A model generated the notes under the pieces. The model was not told where the DNA came from, made no database searches, and saw nothing but the letters and a program-made list of their open reading frames with translations. A stretch of DNA of 7,005 nt from Lachnospiraceae bacterium (GTDB taxonomy: Bacteria > Bacillota > Clostridia > Lachnospirales > Lachnospiraceae). The number at the start of each line of letters is the position of its first letter. Within the stretch, counting starts at the first letter, position 1. Positions 1-6,052 of the stretch are shown one piece after another. The DNA lies in contig CAAHDV010000112.1 of the NCBI GenBank assembly GCA_900770535.1, positions 1 to 7,005 on the forward strand, written 5' to 3'. The translations under genes and the position numbers were made by a program.

Positions 1-34
1 GGGGACGGGGTTTTTTTGAAAAAACCCCGTCCCC
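1..34. repeat. 16-bp perfect inverted repeat downstream of tex
   Basis: The left arm GGGGACGGGGTTTTTT (1-16) is perfectly complementary to the right arm AAAAAACCCCGTCCCC (19-34), leaving only TG between them, so the real loop would be about four bases. It begins 20 bases beyond the tex stop codon. It could end tex transcription, but the base run that would show a U-tract on the minus strand lies outside the window. The GGGGAC/GTCCCC ends also resemble dispersed REP-like palindromes of Clostridia. Seen: the symmetry. Inferred: the terminator or REP role. It may continue past the window edge. Confidence 0.6.
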
Positions 35-54
35 AATTAAATTGTTTTAAATAC

Positions 55-2208
55 TTACACATCTTTCATGGTGAGTTGTATTCTTTTTTTCTTTAAGTCT
101 ACGCTCATGACTTTGACGTCTACGATGTCTCCTACGCTGACGACTTCTAGTGGATGTTTGATGAATTTTTTGTTTGTCATCTGGGATATGTGTACAAGTC
201 CGTCCTGGTGGACTCCGATGTCTACAAATGCTCCAAAGTCGATTACGTTTCGGACGGTTCCTTTTAAGATCATGCCTTCTTTTAAATCCTTCATTTCCAG
301 GACGTCTGTGCGTAGGATTGGTTTTGGCATCTCGTCTCGTGGGTCGCGTCCTGGTTTTTCCAGTTCTTTTACGATGTCGCGCAGTGTGATTTCTCCGATT
401 TCCAGTTCTTCTGCGAGTTTTTTGTAGTCTTTGATGGTGAGGGATAAGCCTGCCAGTTTACCGGCGCAGATATCTTCGGTGGTAAATCCTTGTTTTTTCA
501 GGAGTTTTTCCGCTGCCTCGTAGCTTTCTGGATGTACGCTTGTTGTGTCCAGTGGATTTTTTCCATTTTGAATGCGTAAGAATCCGGCGCATTGTTCAAA
601 TGCTTTTGGTCCTAATTTTGCTACTTTTAAGAGTTGCTTTCTTGTCTCGAATCTTCCTTGTTCTTCCCGGTATGCCACAATATTTTTCGCTATGGCTGAG
701 GTAATGCCGGATATGTAGGAAAGCAGTGGTGCGGAAGCTGTGTTCAGGTCTACGCCTACGCGGTTTACACAAGACTCTACGACTCCGGACAATGTATCAT
801 TTAACTTTTTCTGGTTCATGTCGTGCTGGTACTGACCGACTCCGATGGATTTCGGATCGATTTTTACTAGTTCTGCCAGCGGGTCCTGCAGTCTTCTTGC
901 GATGGACGCTGCGCTTCTCTGTCCGACATCAAAGTTCGGGAATTCTTCGGTTGCAAGTTTACTTGCAGAATATACGGAAGCTCCCGCCTCATTTACGATG
1001 ATGTACTGTACTTTCTGTGGAATTTCTTTCAGAAGGTCTACAATGATCATCTCGGACTCGCGTGAAGCTGTTCCGTTTCCAACGGAAATGAGGCTGATAT
1101 TATATTTTGCAATGAGTTTTTTTAACGTGTCTTTTGCAGCCTGGATTTTCTGTGGTGTCGTCGGTGCTGTAGGATAAATGACGGTAGTGTCTACAACTTT
1201 TCCGGTTGGGTCTACGACAGCCAGTTTGCAGCCGGTACGGAATGCCGGATCCCAGCCCAGCACCACGCGGCCTGCTACCGGCGGCTGCATCAGAAGCTGT
1301 TTTAAGTTCTTGCCGAACACCTTGATGGCACCAGCCTCCGCGGTTTCCGTAAGCGCACTGCGGATTTCACGCTCAATGGCCGGAGCAATGAGGCGGCGGT
1401 AGCTGTCTGCAGCAACCTCCTGTAAAACCGGTGTGGTATACGGATTATTCCGGGTGATGACCTGCTTTTCCAGGTAGCGCAGGATATTCTCCTCCGGAGC
1501 CTCTACCTTCACAGTCAGTACCTTTTCTTTCTCACCGCGGTTTAAAGCCAGAACACGGTGTCCGGCACATTTCTTCACCGGTTCCTCGTACTGGTAATAC
1601 ATCTCATAAACAGACTCTGCCTTTTCATCTTTGGCCTGGGAACGGATTATCCCCTGCTCCGTGGTGGCACGGCGGATATAGGTGCGGTAATCGGCCTGAT
1701 CGGAGATGCGCTCCGCAATGATATCTTTTGCGCCAGCCATGGCATCAGCCACAGTCGGAACCTCGTTTGCCTCAGACACGTAGCGCTCCGCAAGCTGCTC
1801 TAACGGTTCTTTCGCCTCCTGTGCAAGAATCAGCTCCGCAAGCGGCTCCAGTCCCCGTTCCTTCGCGATCATGGCACGGGTGCGGCGCTTCGGACGGTAC
1901 GGGCGGTACAGATCTTCCAGTGCTACCATGGTCATGGCTGCCTGAATCTGCTGTTCCAGCTCCGGTGTCAGCTTTTCCTGAACCCGGATCGTAGAAAGCA
2001 CCTGTTCCTTCTTTTCCTCCAGGTTGCGCAGGTAACGCAGACGCTCGTCCAGGTTTCGGAGCACCTCGTCATTCAAAGAACCGGTTGCCTCTTTGCGGTA
2101 ACGGGCAATGAACGGAATGGTGTTTCCTTCGTCGATCAGCTGAACCGCTGCCTCCACCTGCTTATATCCAATCTGCAGCTCATCCTGCAATATTTTAAAA
2201 ATATCCAT
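55..2208 (-). CDS. tex: Tex family RNA-binding transcription accessory protein
   Basis: A complete 717-residue protein, within the usual Tex length of about 710-780. The N-terminal Tex region carries NTIPFIARYRKEATG (29-43) and LEDLYRPYRPKRR (97-109). A YqgF/RNase H-like domain starts near GWDPAFRTG (318-326) and includes VGNGTASRE (376-384) and NEAGASVYSAS (406-416). The segment QDPLAELVKIDP (441-452) leads into helix-hairpin-helix repeats (about 485-545), and a C-terminal S1 domain (about 642-715) contains GTVRNVIDFGAFVDIG. Family knowledge: Tex binds nucleic acid in the cytoplasm and contacts the transcription machinery; its exact role is poorly defined. The start is supported by family alignment and an AGGAG at 2220-2224, with a rather long 11-base spacer. 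It is monocistronic and divergent from the membrane-protein gene. The distal half is much AT-richer than the proximal half. Confidence 0.96.
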   Translation of the reverse strand: MDIFKILQDELQIGYKQVEAAVQLIDEGNTIPFIARYRKEATGSLNDEVLRNLDERLRYLRNLEEKKEQVLSTIRVQEKLTPELEQQIQAAMTMVALEDLYRPYRPKRRTRAMIAKERGLEPLAELILAQEAKEPLEQLAERYVSEANEVPTVADAMAGAKDIIAERISDQADYRTYIRRATTEQGIIRSQAKDEKAESVYEMYYQYEEPVKKCAGHRVLALNRGEKEKVLTVKVEAPEENILRYLEKQVITRNNPYTTPVLQEVAADSYRRLIAPAIEREIRSALTETAEAGAIKVFGKNLKQLLMQPPVAGRVVLGWDPAFRTGCKLAVVDPTGKVVDTTVIYPTAPTTPQKIQAAKDTLKKLIAKYNISLISVGNGTASRESEMIIVDLLKEIPQKVQYIIVNEAGASVYSASKLATEEFPNFDVGQRSAASIARRLQDPLAELVKIDPKSIGVGQYQHDMNQKKLNDTLSGVVESCVNRVGVDLNTASAPLLSYISGITSAIAKNIVAYREEQGRFETRKQLLKVAKLGPKAFEQCAGFLRIQNGKNPLDTTSVHPESYEAAEKLLKKQGFTTEDICAGKLAGLSLTIKDYKKLAEELEIGEITLRDIVKELEKPGRDPRDEMPKPILRTDVLEMKDLKEGMILKGTVRNVIDFGAFVDIGVHQDGLVHISQMTNKKFIKHPLEVVSVGDIVDVKVMSVDLKKKRIQLTMKDV

Positions 2209-2247
2209 CTAGTGTAAAACTCCTTTTTTCTTTAAGCTGTATCCCCC

Positions 2248-2276
2248 ATTATAATCCATAACCAGATGCGGCGCAA
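2248..2276 (-). promoter_or_regulatory. Sigma-A-type promoter for tex
   Basis: On the minus strand a perfect -10 box TATAAT (2253 to 2248) lies 17 bases from TTGCGC (2276 to 2271), which matches the first three bases of TTGACA. Transcription would start near 2241, giving a leader of about 33 bases that contains the tex ribosome binding site. The -35 box is 18 bases from the -35 box of the divergent plus-strand promoter, so a regulator bound between them could affect both genes. The boxes are seen; activity is inferred. Confidence 0.7.
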
Positions 2277-2294
2277 GCTGTTCGGTATTCTCCC

Positions 2295-2323
2295 TTGAGG
2301 CTTTTTTATTTTCGTGTTATGAT
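2295..2323 (+). promoter_or_regulatory. Sigma-A-type promoter for the small membrane-protein gene
   Basis: TTGAGG (2295-2300) and TATGAT (2318-2323) are separated by the ideal 17 bases and match the consensus at 4/6 and 5/6 positions. The predicted transcription start is near 2330, leaving a leader of about 35 bases. This makes the upstream in-frame ATG at 2329 an unlikely start and favours the ATG at 2365. Confidence 0.65.
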
Positions 2324-2364
2324 TAGGAATGTCATTTTTCATCGATACTTACGGAGGAATTCAT

Positions 2365-2715
2365 ATGGAACAGAATACCGGAGCAAGACGCCCCGCCCCC
2401 AATAGACTTGCCAGAACCAGCCTGTTTCTTGGCATCTTCGGAATCTTCAGCTGGTTTTACCCGCCGGTCCAGATTATACTTGGATCCGCAGCAGCCTTAA
2501 GTGCATGGCTGTCCCGGAGAGACCACCATTTCACCGGCTCCGGAATTGCCGGATTCGTCATCGGAATTTTCTGCATTCTGCTGAGCTTCTTTATCTTTTT
2601 CCAGTATATGCTGGTCTACCATGTAGCCCAGGATCCCGCCAACGCAGACCTGATCCGCCAGATCTACCACCAGGCTCAGGAAATCCTGAACGGGGCAATG
2701 CCCGCAGCACAGTAA
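2365..2715 (+). CDS. Small DUF4190-like membrane protein
   Basis: A 116-residue protein with a polar N-terminus (1-17, rich in Arg and Pro). Hydrophobic segments span about 18-32, 34-49 and 58-85, followed by a polar C-terminal tail (86-116). The pattern TSLFLGIFGIFSW, then PPVQIILG, then GSGIAGFVIGI is typical of the short DUF4190-type membrane proteins common in Gram-positive bacteria, whose function is unknown. I chose the ATG at 2365 because GGAGG (2353-2357) sits 7 bases before it; the in-frame ATG at 2329 has no comparable site. It is transcribed alone, diverging from tex and converging on hom. No catalytic residues or signal-peptidase site are visible. The family call is by resemblance only. 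Confidence 0.8.
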   Translation: MEQNTGARRPAPNRLARTSLFLGIFGIFSWFYPPVQIILGSAAALSAWLSRRDHHFTGSGIAGFVIGIFCILLSFFIFFQYMLVYHVAQDPANADLIRQIYHQAQEILNGAMPAAQ

Positions 2716-2723
2716 AACAATGA

Positions 2724-2876
2724 TATGAAGTAACGTAACTGTTCAATAGGTCTGCGCATTCACTGCGCTGACCGTATGAAAACATGGGCTTGCAGGCAAA
2801 AATCCCATTGCCGAAGGCAATTTTCAATGGATTTTTGCCCATAACTGTGAGGGGACTGAACAGTTATGAAGTAACG
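2724..2876. repeat. MITE-like structured intergenic element
   Basis: This intergenic stretch is packed with symmetry. A 12-base direct repeat TATGAAGTAACG (2724-2735 and 2865-2876) flanks the element. Just inside are perfect 10-base inverted repeats, TAACTGTTCA (2736-2745) and TGAACAGTTA (2857-2866). The interior holds a hairpin 2749-2773 (4 + 5 bp around a T/T mismatch) and a long hairpin with 11-bp arms 2795-2805 and 2829-2839, within which ATTGCC/GGCAAT can also pair. ATAACTGT (2841-2848) can pair with ACAGTTAT (2860-2867), competing with the terminal repeat. It encodes no protein. The layout suits a non-autonomous miniature mobile element or a dispersed intergenic repeat, but no second copy is present here to prove it. 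Confidence 0.6.
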
Positions 2877-2916
2877 AAAATGCCAGGGGCACCGAATTGG
2901 CGCCACCTGGCATTTT
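2877..2916 (-). terminator. Intrinsic terminator of hom
   Basis: Arms AAAATGCCAG (2877-2886) and CTGGCATTTT (2907-2916) enclose an inner stem GGCACC/GGCGCC around a five-base loop (2894-2898). Read on the minus strand the inner mismatch becomes a G-U pair, so the hairpin is more stable in the hom direction. It starts 22 bases after the hom stop. The trailing U run is short (four), but the flanking A and T runs could let it work in both directions and also stop the convergent gene. Confidence 0.8.
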
Positions 2917-2938
2917 CTGTACGGGAATAAATTTTTAT

Positions 2939-4165
2939 TTAGAACTCCGCACGGATTCTCTGGCGGATCTTCGCGGTCTTCTCAAACGCTGCAGCGCACT
3001 CTGCGTATGCTGCCTCGCTCATCTCTCCGGTCAGCAGCGCAAACTCATCGGTCAGGCTGTCCAGCTTTACTGCCTCGGCTCCGCCGAAGGCTGCGGCTGC
3101 TTCCTGCTCCAGTTCTGCCCCGCTTCCCTCTACACGTACAAAGTAGCGGTGTACGGAGGTCTTCTGGTCTGCGATGGTCAGGCGTTCGCTGGTCCATCCC
3201 AGCGGTACATTGTGATCTGCATTCTCAACCGCTTCCATGATATCCGCAATGACAGCGCTGGCGGTCGGGAGCTTTCCGGCTCCGCTTCCGTAGAACATGG
3301 AGGTTCCCAGCATGTTGCCCTTTACCAGGATGCCGTTGAATACATCGTTGACCGCGTACAGCGGATGATCTTTTCCGATCATGACCGGTGCAACCCAGGC
3401 ATGAACTTCAGTGCCGTCCATGCGGCTGGTTCCGAACAGCTTCACGGAAGTTCCCAGCTTGTCCGCGTACTTGAAGTCTACATCGGTGATCTTTGTGATA
3501 CCCTCGGTGCTGATGTCCTCGTAGTTCACTTCTTTTCCAGTTGCCATAGCAGTGAGGATGGCAATCTTGCGGCAGGTATCGTAACCCTCTACATCTGCCT
3601 CCGGATTGCGCTCTGCGTAACCTAAATCCTGAGCTTCTTTTAATACGGCCTCAAAGGAAGCGCCTTCCTTATCCATCTTGGTCAGAATGAAGTTGGTGGT
3701 TCCGTTTAAGATACCGGTGATTTCCAGGATCTTCTCACCCTTTAAGCAGCGGTACAGCGGACGGATAATCGGGATGCCGCCTCCTACACTGGCCTCAAAG
3801 AAGAAATTCACGTTCTTCTCCTTCGCAATGGCAAGAAGCTCGGTTCCATAAGCTGCCACCAGCGCTTTGTTGGAGGTTACCACATGCTTGCCGGCTAATA
3901 GGCTTGCCTTTACAAACGGGTAAGCCGGATTCAGTCCGCCCATGGTCTCTACTACCACGCTGACTTCCGGATCCTTCTCGATCACGGAAAAATCGTGTAC
4001 GATCTTACCCTCCACCGGGCTTCCCGGGAAATCCCGAAGATCCAGAACATACTTAAGAGCCACATCCTGTCCGCAGCCATTTGTGATCTGCTCCGCGTTC
4101 TGGGCTAAAATCTCCGCTACTCCGGAACCAATTGTGCCATATCCCATGATTGCTACCTGTACCAT
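2939..4165 (-). CDS. hom: Homoserine dehydrogenase
   Basis: A 408-residue cytoplasmic enzyme that reduces aspartate semialdehyde to homoserine with NAD(P)H, the branch point to threonine and methionine. The nucleotide-binding GYGTIGSG lies at 8-15, TSNKALVA at 97-104, EASVGGGIPI at 124-133 and GILNGTTNFI at 151-160. The full homoserine dehydrogenase signature runs from Ala178 to Lys200, including the conserved NPEAD, GYD and terminal Lys. YGSGAGKLPTASAV lies at 292-305. The region after about 338 resembles an ACT domain in length and predicted strand-helix order, but it lacks a clear ACT ligand motif; canonical Hom proteins are near 430 residues. The start is supported by GAGGA seven bases upstream. 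It lies 113 bases after the ACT-protein gene and is probably cotranscribed with it. Confidence 0.96.
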   Translation of the reverse strand: MVQVAIMGYGTIGSGVAEILAQNAEQITNGCGQDVALKYVLDLRDFPGSPVEGKIVHDFSVIEKDPEVSVVVETMGGLNPAYPFVKASLLAGKHVVTSNKALVAAYGTELLAIAKEKNVNFFFEASVGGGIPIIRPLYRCLKGEKILEITGILNGTTNFILTKMDKEGASFEAVLKEAQDLGYAERNPEADVEGYDTCRKIAILTAMATGKEVNYEDISTEGITKITDVDFKYADKLGTSVKLFGTSRMDGTEVHAWVAPVMIGKDHPLYAVNDVFNGILVKGNMLGTSMFYGSGAGKLPTASAVIADIMEAVENADHNVPLGWTSERLTIADQKTSVHRYFVRVEGSGAELEQEAAAAFGGAEAVKLDSLTDEFALLTGEMSEAAYAECAAAFEKTAKIRQRIRAEF

Positions 4166-4278
4166 TGCTCTGTCCTCACTTTTTTTCTGTTATTTTGCTG
4201 CCGTCCACAGTTCTGCAGACAGCCGTGTTATGTTTCCTTCCTGTTCAGGAAACGGATATCCGTAACCCCAGGCAGTTT

Positions 4279-4728
4279 CTACTCCCTGGAAACAATCTTC
4301 ACATAATGGATGCCGTCCTGTTCTTCAATCTCTTCCACCATTTTGGAAATATTCCCCGTATTGTCCTTGACTTCCACAGACAGAGTCAGTGTTGCCACAC
4401 CGTTAACCGGAATACTCTGGTGAATGGTCAGGATGTTGGCCTTGTACACTGCCACAATGTGAAGCAGGTCAGAAAGCAGGCCCTGCTCATCGTCCATCTG
4501 CACCACAAAGGTAACGGTTTTTCCCTTCGTGTTGTCATAAAACGGGAAAATATCTTCTTTATATTTGTAAAAAGAACTGCGGCTGATGCCCACACGCTCA
4601 GTTGCCTCCTGAACGGTCAGCACACGCTCCGATTCCAGAAGCTTCTTGGCTTCCACAACCTTCAGCAATACCTCCGGCACCGCTTTCTGTTTTACCACAA
4701 AATACTTGCTTTTCTCTTCCGGCATCAT
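4279..4728 (-). CDS. PheB-like ACT domain protein (UPF0735 family)
   Basis: A 149-residue protein, close to the roughly 147 residues of Bacillus PheB. A helix-turn-helix-like segment (about 36-60) contains QEATERVGISRSSFYKYKED and is followed by the FPFY motif typical of the family. A C-terminal ACT domain (about 71-147) contains TVTFVVQMDDEQGLLSDLL and NILTIHQSIPVNG. ACT domains usually bind amino acids; the family is thought to be regulatory but has no settled function. Its place before hom suggests sensing an aspartate-family amino acid, which is inference. The start is ambiguous: GGAGG (4733-4737) is four bases from the first ATG (4728) and seven from the second (4725), so a 148-residue form is equally likely. 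Calling it a chorismate mutase would be wrong: no such active-site motif is seen. Confidence 0.92.
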   Translation of the reverse strand: MMPEEKSKYFVVKQKAVPEVLLKVVEAKKLLESERVLTVQEATERVGISRSSFYKYKEDIFPFYDNTKGKTVTFVVQMDDEQGLLSDLLHIVAVYKANILTIHQSIPVNGVATLTLSVEVKDNTGNISKMVEEIEEQDGIHYVKIVSRE

Positions 4729-4774
4729 AAATCCTCCCGAAAATCTCTGCCATAAAGGGCAGTCTCTTCTTTGT

Positions 4775-4795
4775 ATGTTCGTCTATCATGAACAT
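4775..4795. promoter_or_regulatory. Inverted repeat in the leader of the ACT-hom unit
   Basis: ATGTTC (4775-4780) and GAACAT (4790-4795) form a perfect 6-bp inverted repeat with a 9-base spacer, upstream of the ACT-gene ribosome binding site. A second small hairpin, CTGCC/GGCAG (4747-4751 and 4758-4762), follows just before that site. The first spacing would suit a dimeric DNA-binding protein. I do not recognise the operator, and short repeats like this occur by chance. Confidence 0.3.
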
Positions 4796-4812
4796 TTGTG
4801 CTCATGTGAGAG

Positions 4813-4841
4813 ATATTAGCACAAAAAAAAGCAGAGCGCAA
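4813..4841 (-). promoter_or_regulatory. Candidate promoter for the ACT-hom unit
   Basis: On the minus strand TTGCGC (4841 to 4836) and TAATAT (4818 to 4813) are separated by 17 bases. The same -35 hexamer occurs at the tex promoter. The -35 box and spacer lie within the descending arm and U-tract of the prfB terminator, so the two signals overlap. Transcription would start near 4806, giving a leader of about 78 bases. The -10 match is only 4/6, so this is tentative. Confidence 0.35.
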
Positions 4842-4868
4842 GCTTTTTCTTGCATACACTCTGCTTTT
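4823..4868 (-). terminator. Intrinsic terminator of prfB
   Basis: On the minus strand the arm AAAAGCAGAG (4868 to 4859) pairs perfectly with CTCTGCTTTT (4836 to 4827). An inner GCAAG/CTTGC stem is separated from it by an asymmetric internal loop, and eight T residues follow (4830 to 4823). It begins 15 bases after the prfB stop, ends the secA-prfB unit, and separates it from the ACT-hom unit. Confidence 0.9.
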
Positions 4869-4883
4869 CTAAAGAATCGAAAA

Positions 4884-6021
4884 TTAATCCTCTGCGGATG
4901 CCTTGCGGTCCGGGCAGCCCAGGCTCAGCCAGCGCAGGTAGGCGCTGATGAACGGATCCAGCCCGCCGTCCAATACATTGGCCACGTTTCCGGTTTCCTC
5001 TCCGGTACGCAGGTCTTTAACCATGGTGTACGGCTGCAGGACATAGGAACGGATCTGGTTTCCCCAGCCGATTTCCTTGACATCACCGCGGATGTCGGAC
5101 AACTTCTCCGCATTCTCCTGCTGCTTTAACATATACAGCTTGGCCTTTAACATCTGCATGGCCTTATCCTTGTTCTGGAACTGGGAACGCTCGTTCTGGC
5201 ACTGTACCACAATTCCGGTCGGAATATGGGTGATACGGATCGCGGAAGAGGTCTTGTTGATATGCTGGCCACCGGCACCGCTGGAACGATACGTATCGAT
5301 TCGCAGGTCATCCGGGTTGATTTCCACATCCAGGTCTTCCTCGATATCCGGCATAACATCACAGGACACGAAGGAGGTCTGACGTTTTCCGGCCGCGTTG
5401 AACGGGGAAATACGCACCAGACGGTGTACGCCGCGCTCGGACTTTAAGTAGCCGAAAGCGTTTTCACCATTAATCTGAATGGTAACGGACTTAATGCCCG
5501 CTTCATCGCCGTCCAGATAATCCAGGACTTCGGTCTTGTAGCCCATCTTGTCTGCCCAGCGACAGTACATACGGTAGAGCATGCTGCACCAATCGCAGGA
5601 CTCCGTACCGCCCGCACCCGCGTTTAAGCGCAGGATGGCATTGTATTTGTCGTATTCACCGGACAGCAGGGTCTCCATGCGCAGCTTCTCCAGGTTGTGC
5701 TCGAACTCATCCAGCATTTCCTGAATCTCCGGGATCAGGGCCGGGTCTTCTTCCTCATAGCCCATCTCGATCATCACCTGAATGTCTTCATACTGCTGTT
5801 CCAGGCCACGGTAGAGATCTACGGTATCCTTCAGATTCTTGGCTTCCTGCACCAGTTTGGTGGCACGGTCGGCATTGTCCCAGAATCCCGGCTCCTCCAT
5901 GGATTTATCTAACTCATCGATTCGTCTGACCTTGCTATCCAGGTCAAAGTGAATCCCTCACTTCCACTAATGGTTTTTCAAAGGTCGATAATGTGTACTT
6001 GAACTGATCTAATTCTACCAT
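4884..6021 (-). CDS. prfB: Peptide chain release factor 2, with +1 programmed frameshift
   Basis: RF2 recognises UGA and UAA and triggers release of the finished peptide on the ribosome. Translation starts at the ATG ending at 6021, with AAGGTG six bases upstream, and runs 25 codons to an in-frame TGA (5946-5944). A +1 shift at CTT-TGA moves it to the frame beginning GAC at 5945, which continues to the TAA at 4884, for about 378 residues in all. In full-length numbering, the SPF stop-codon recognition tripeptide is at 205-207 and the catalytic GGQ, in SSGAGGQHINKTSS, is at 250-252, the same positions as in E. coli RF2. Ser is at position 246. The nearest ATG in the second frame (5900) would lose the first 40 residues and is not the true start. 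It follows secA by 31 bases, a conserved Firmicutes arrangement. Confidence 0.96.
5943..5958 (-). promoter_or_regulatory. RF2 +1 programmed frameshift site
   Basis: The minus-strand sequence AGGGATTCACTTTGAC has the elements of the classic prfB recoding site: an internal Shine-Dalgarno-like AGGG, a slippery CTT codon, and TGA followed by C, a poor termination context. AGG is codon 22 and TGA codon 26, the same register as in E. coli prfB, although the purine block is shorter (AGGGAT against AGGGGG). Known mechanism: when RF2 is scarce the ribosome pauses at UGA and slips +1, making more RF2. Confidence 0.95.
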
Positions 6022-6052
6022 TGTGTCACCTTCTTTCATATTAATATTCTTT

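Noticed and set aside
2329..2364. Upstream in-frame ATG adding 12 residues to the small membrane protein
   Set aside because: The predicted transcription start falls almost on this codon and the strong GGAGG lies before the ATG at 2365.
2591..2842. 83-codon minus-strand reading frame across the intergenic repeat
   Set aside because: It consists of structured repeat sequence plus the antisense of the membrane-protein gene; no ribosome binding site or recognisable protein.
2897..3625. 242-codon plus-strand reading frame opposite hom
   Set aside because: It is antisense to a gene with full family motifs, has no ribosome binding site or recognisable domain, and is Cys/Ser/Leu-rich as expected of a shadow frame.
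4150..4755. 201-codon plus-strand reading frame spanning the hom start and the ACT gene
   Set aside because: It lies opposite the PheB-like gene, whose start and domains are clear; no family resemblance is seen.
4729..4822. T-box or other riboswitch upstream of the ACT-hom unit
   Set aside because: The space is under 100 bases and no T-box sequence, antiterminator pair or known riboswitch core is visible.
4884..5900. prfB starting at the ATG at 5900 (338 residues)
   Set aside because: It would lack the conserved N-terminal 40 residues; the frameshift site and the upstream start with a good ribosome binding site explain the full protein.
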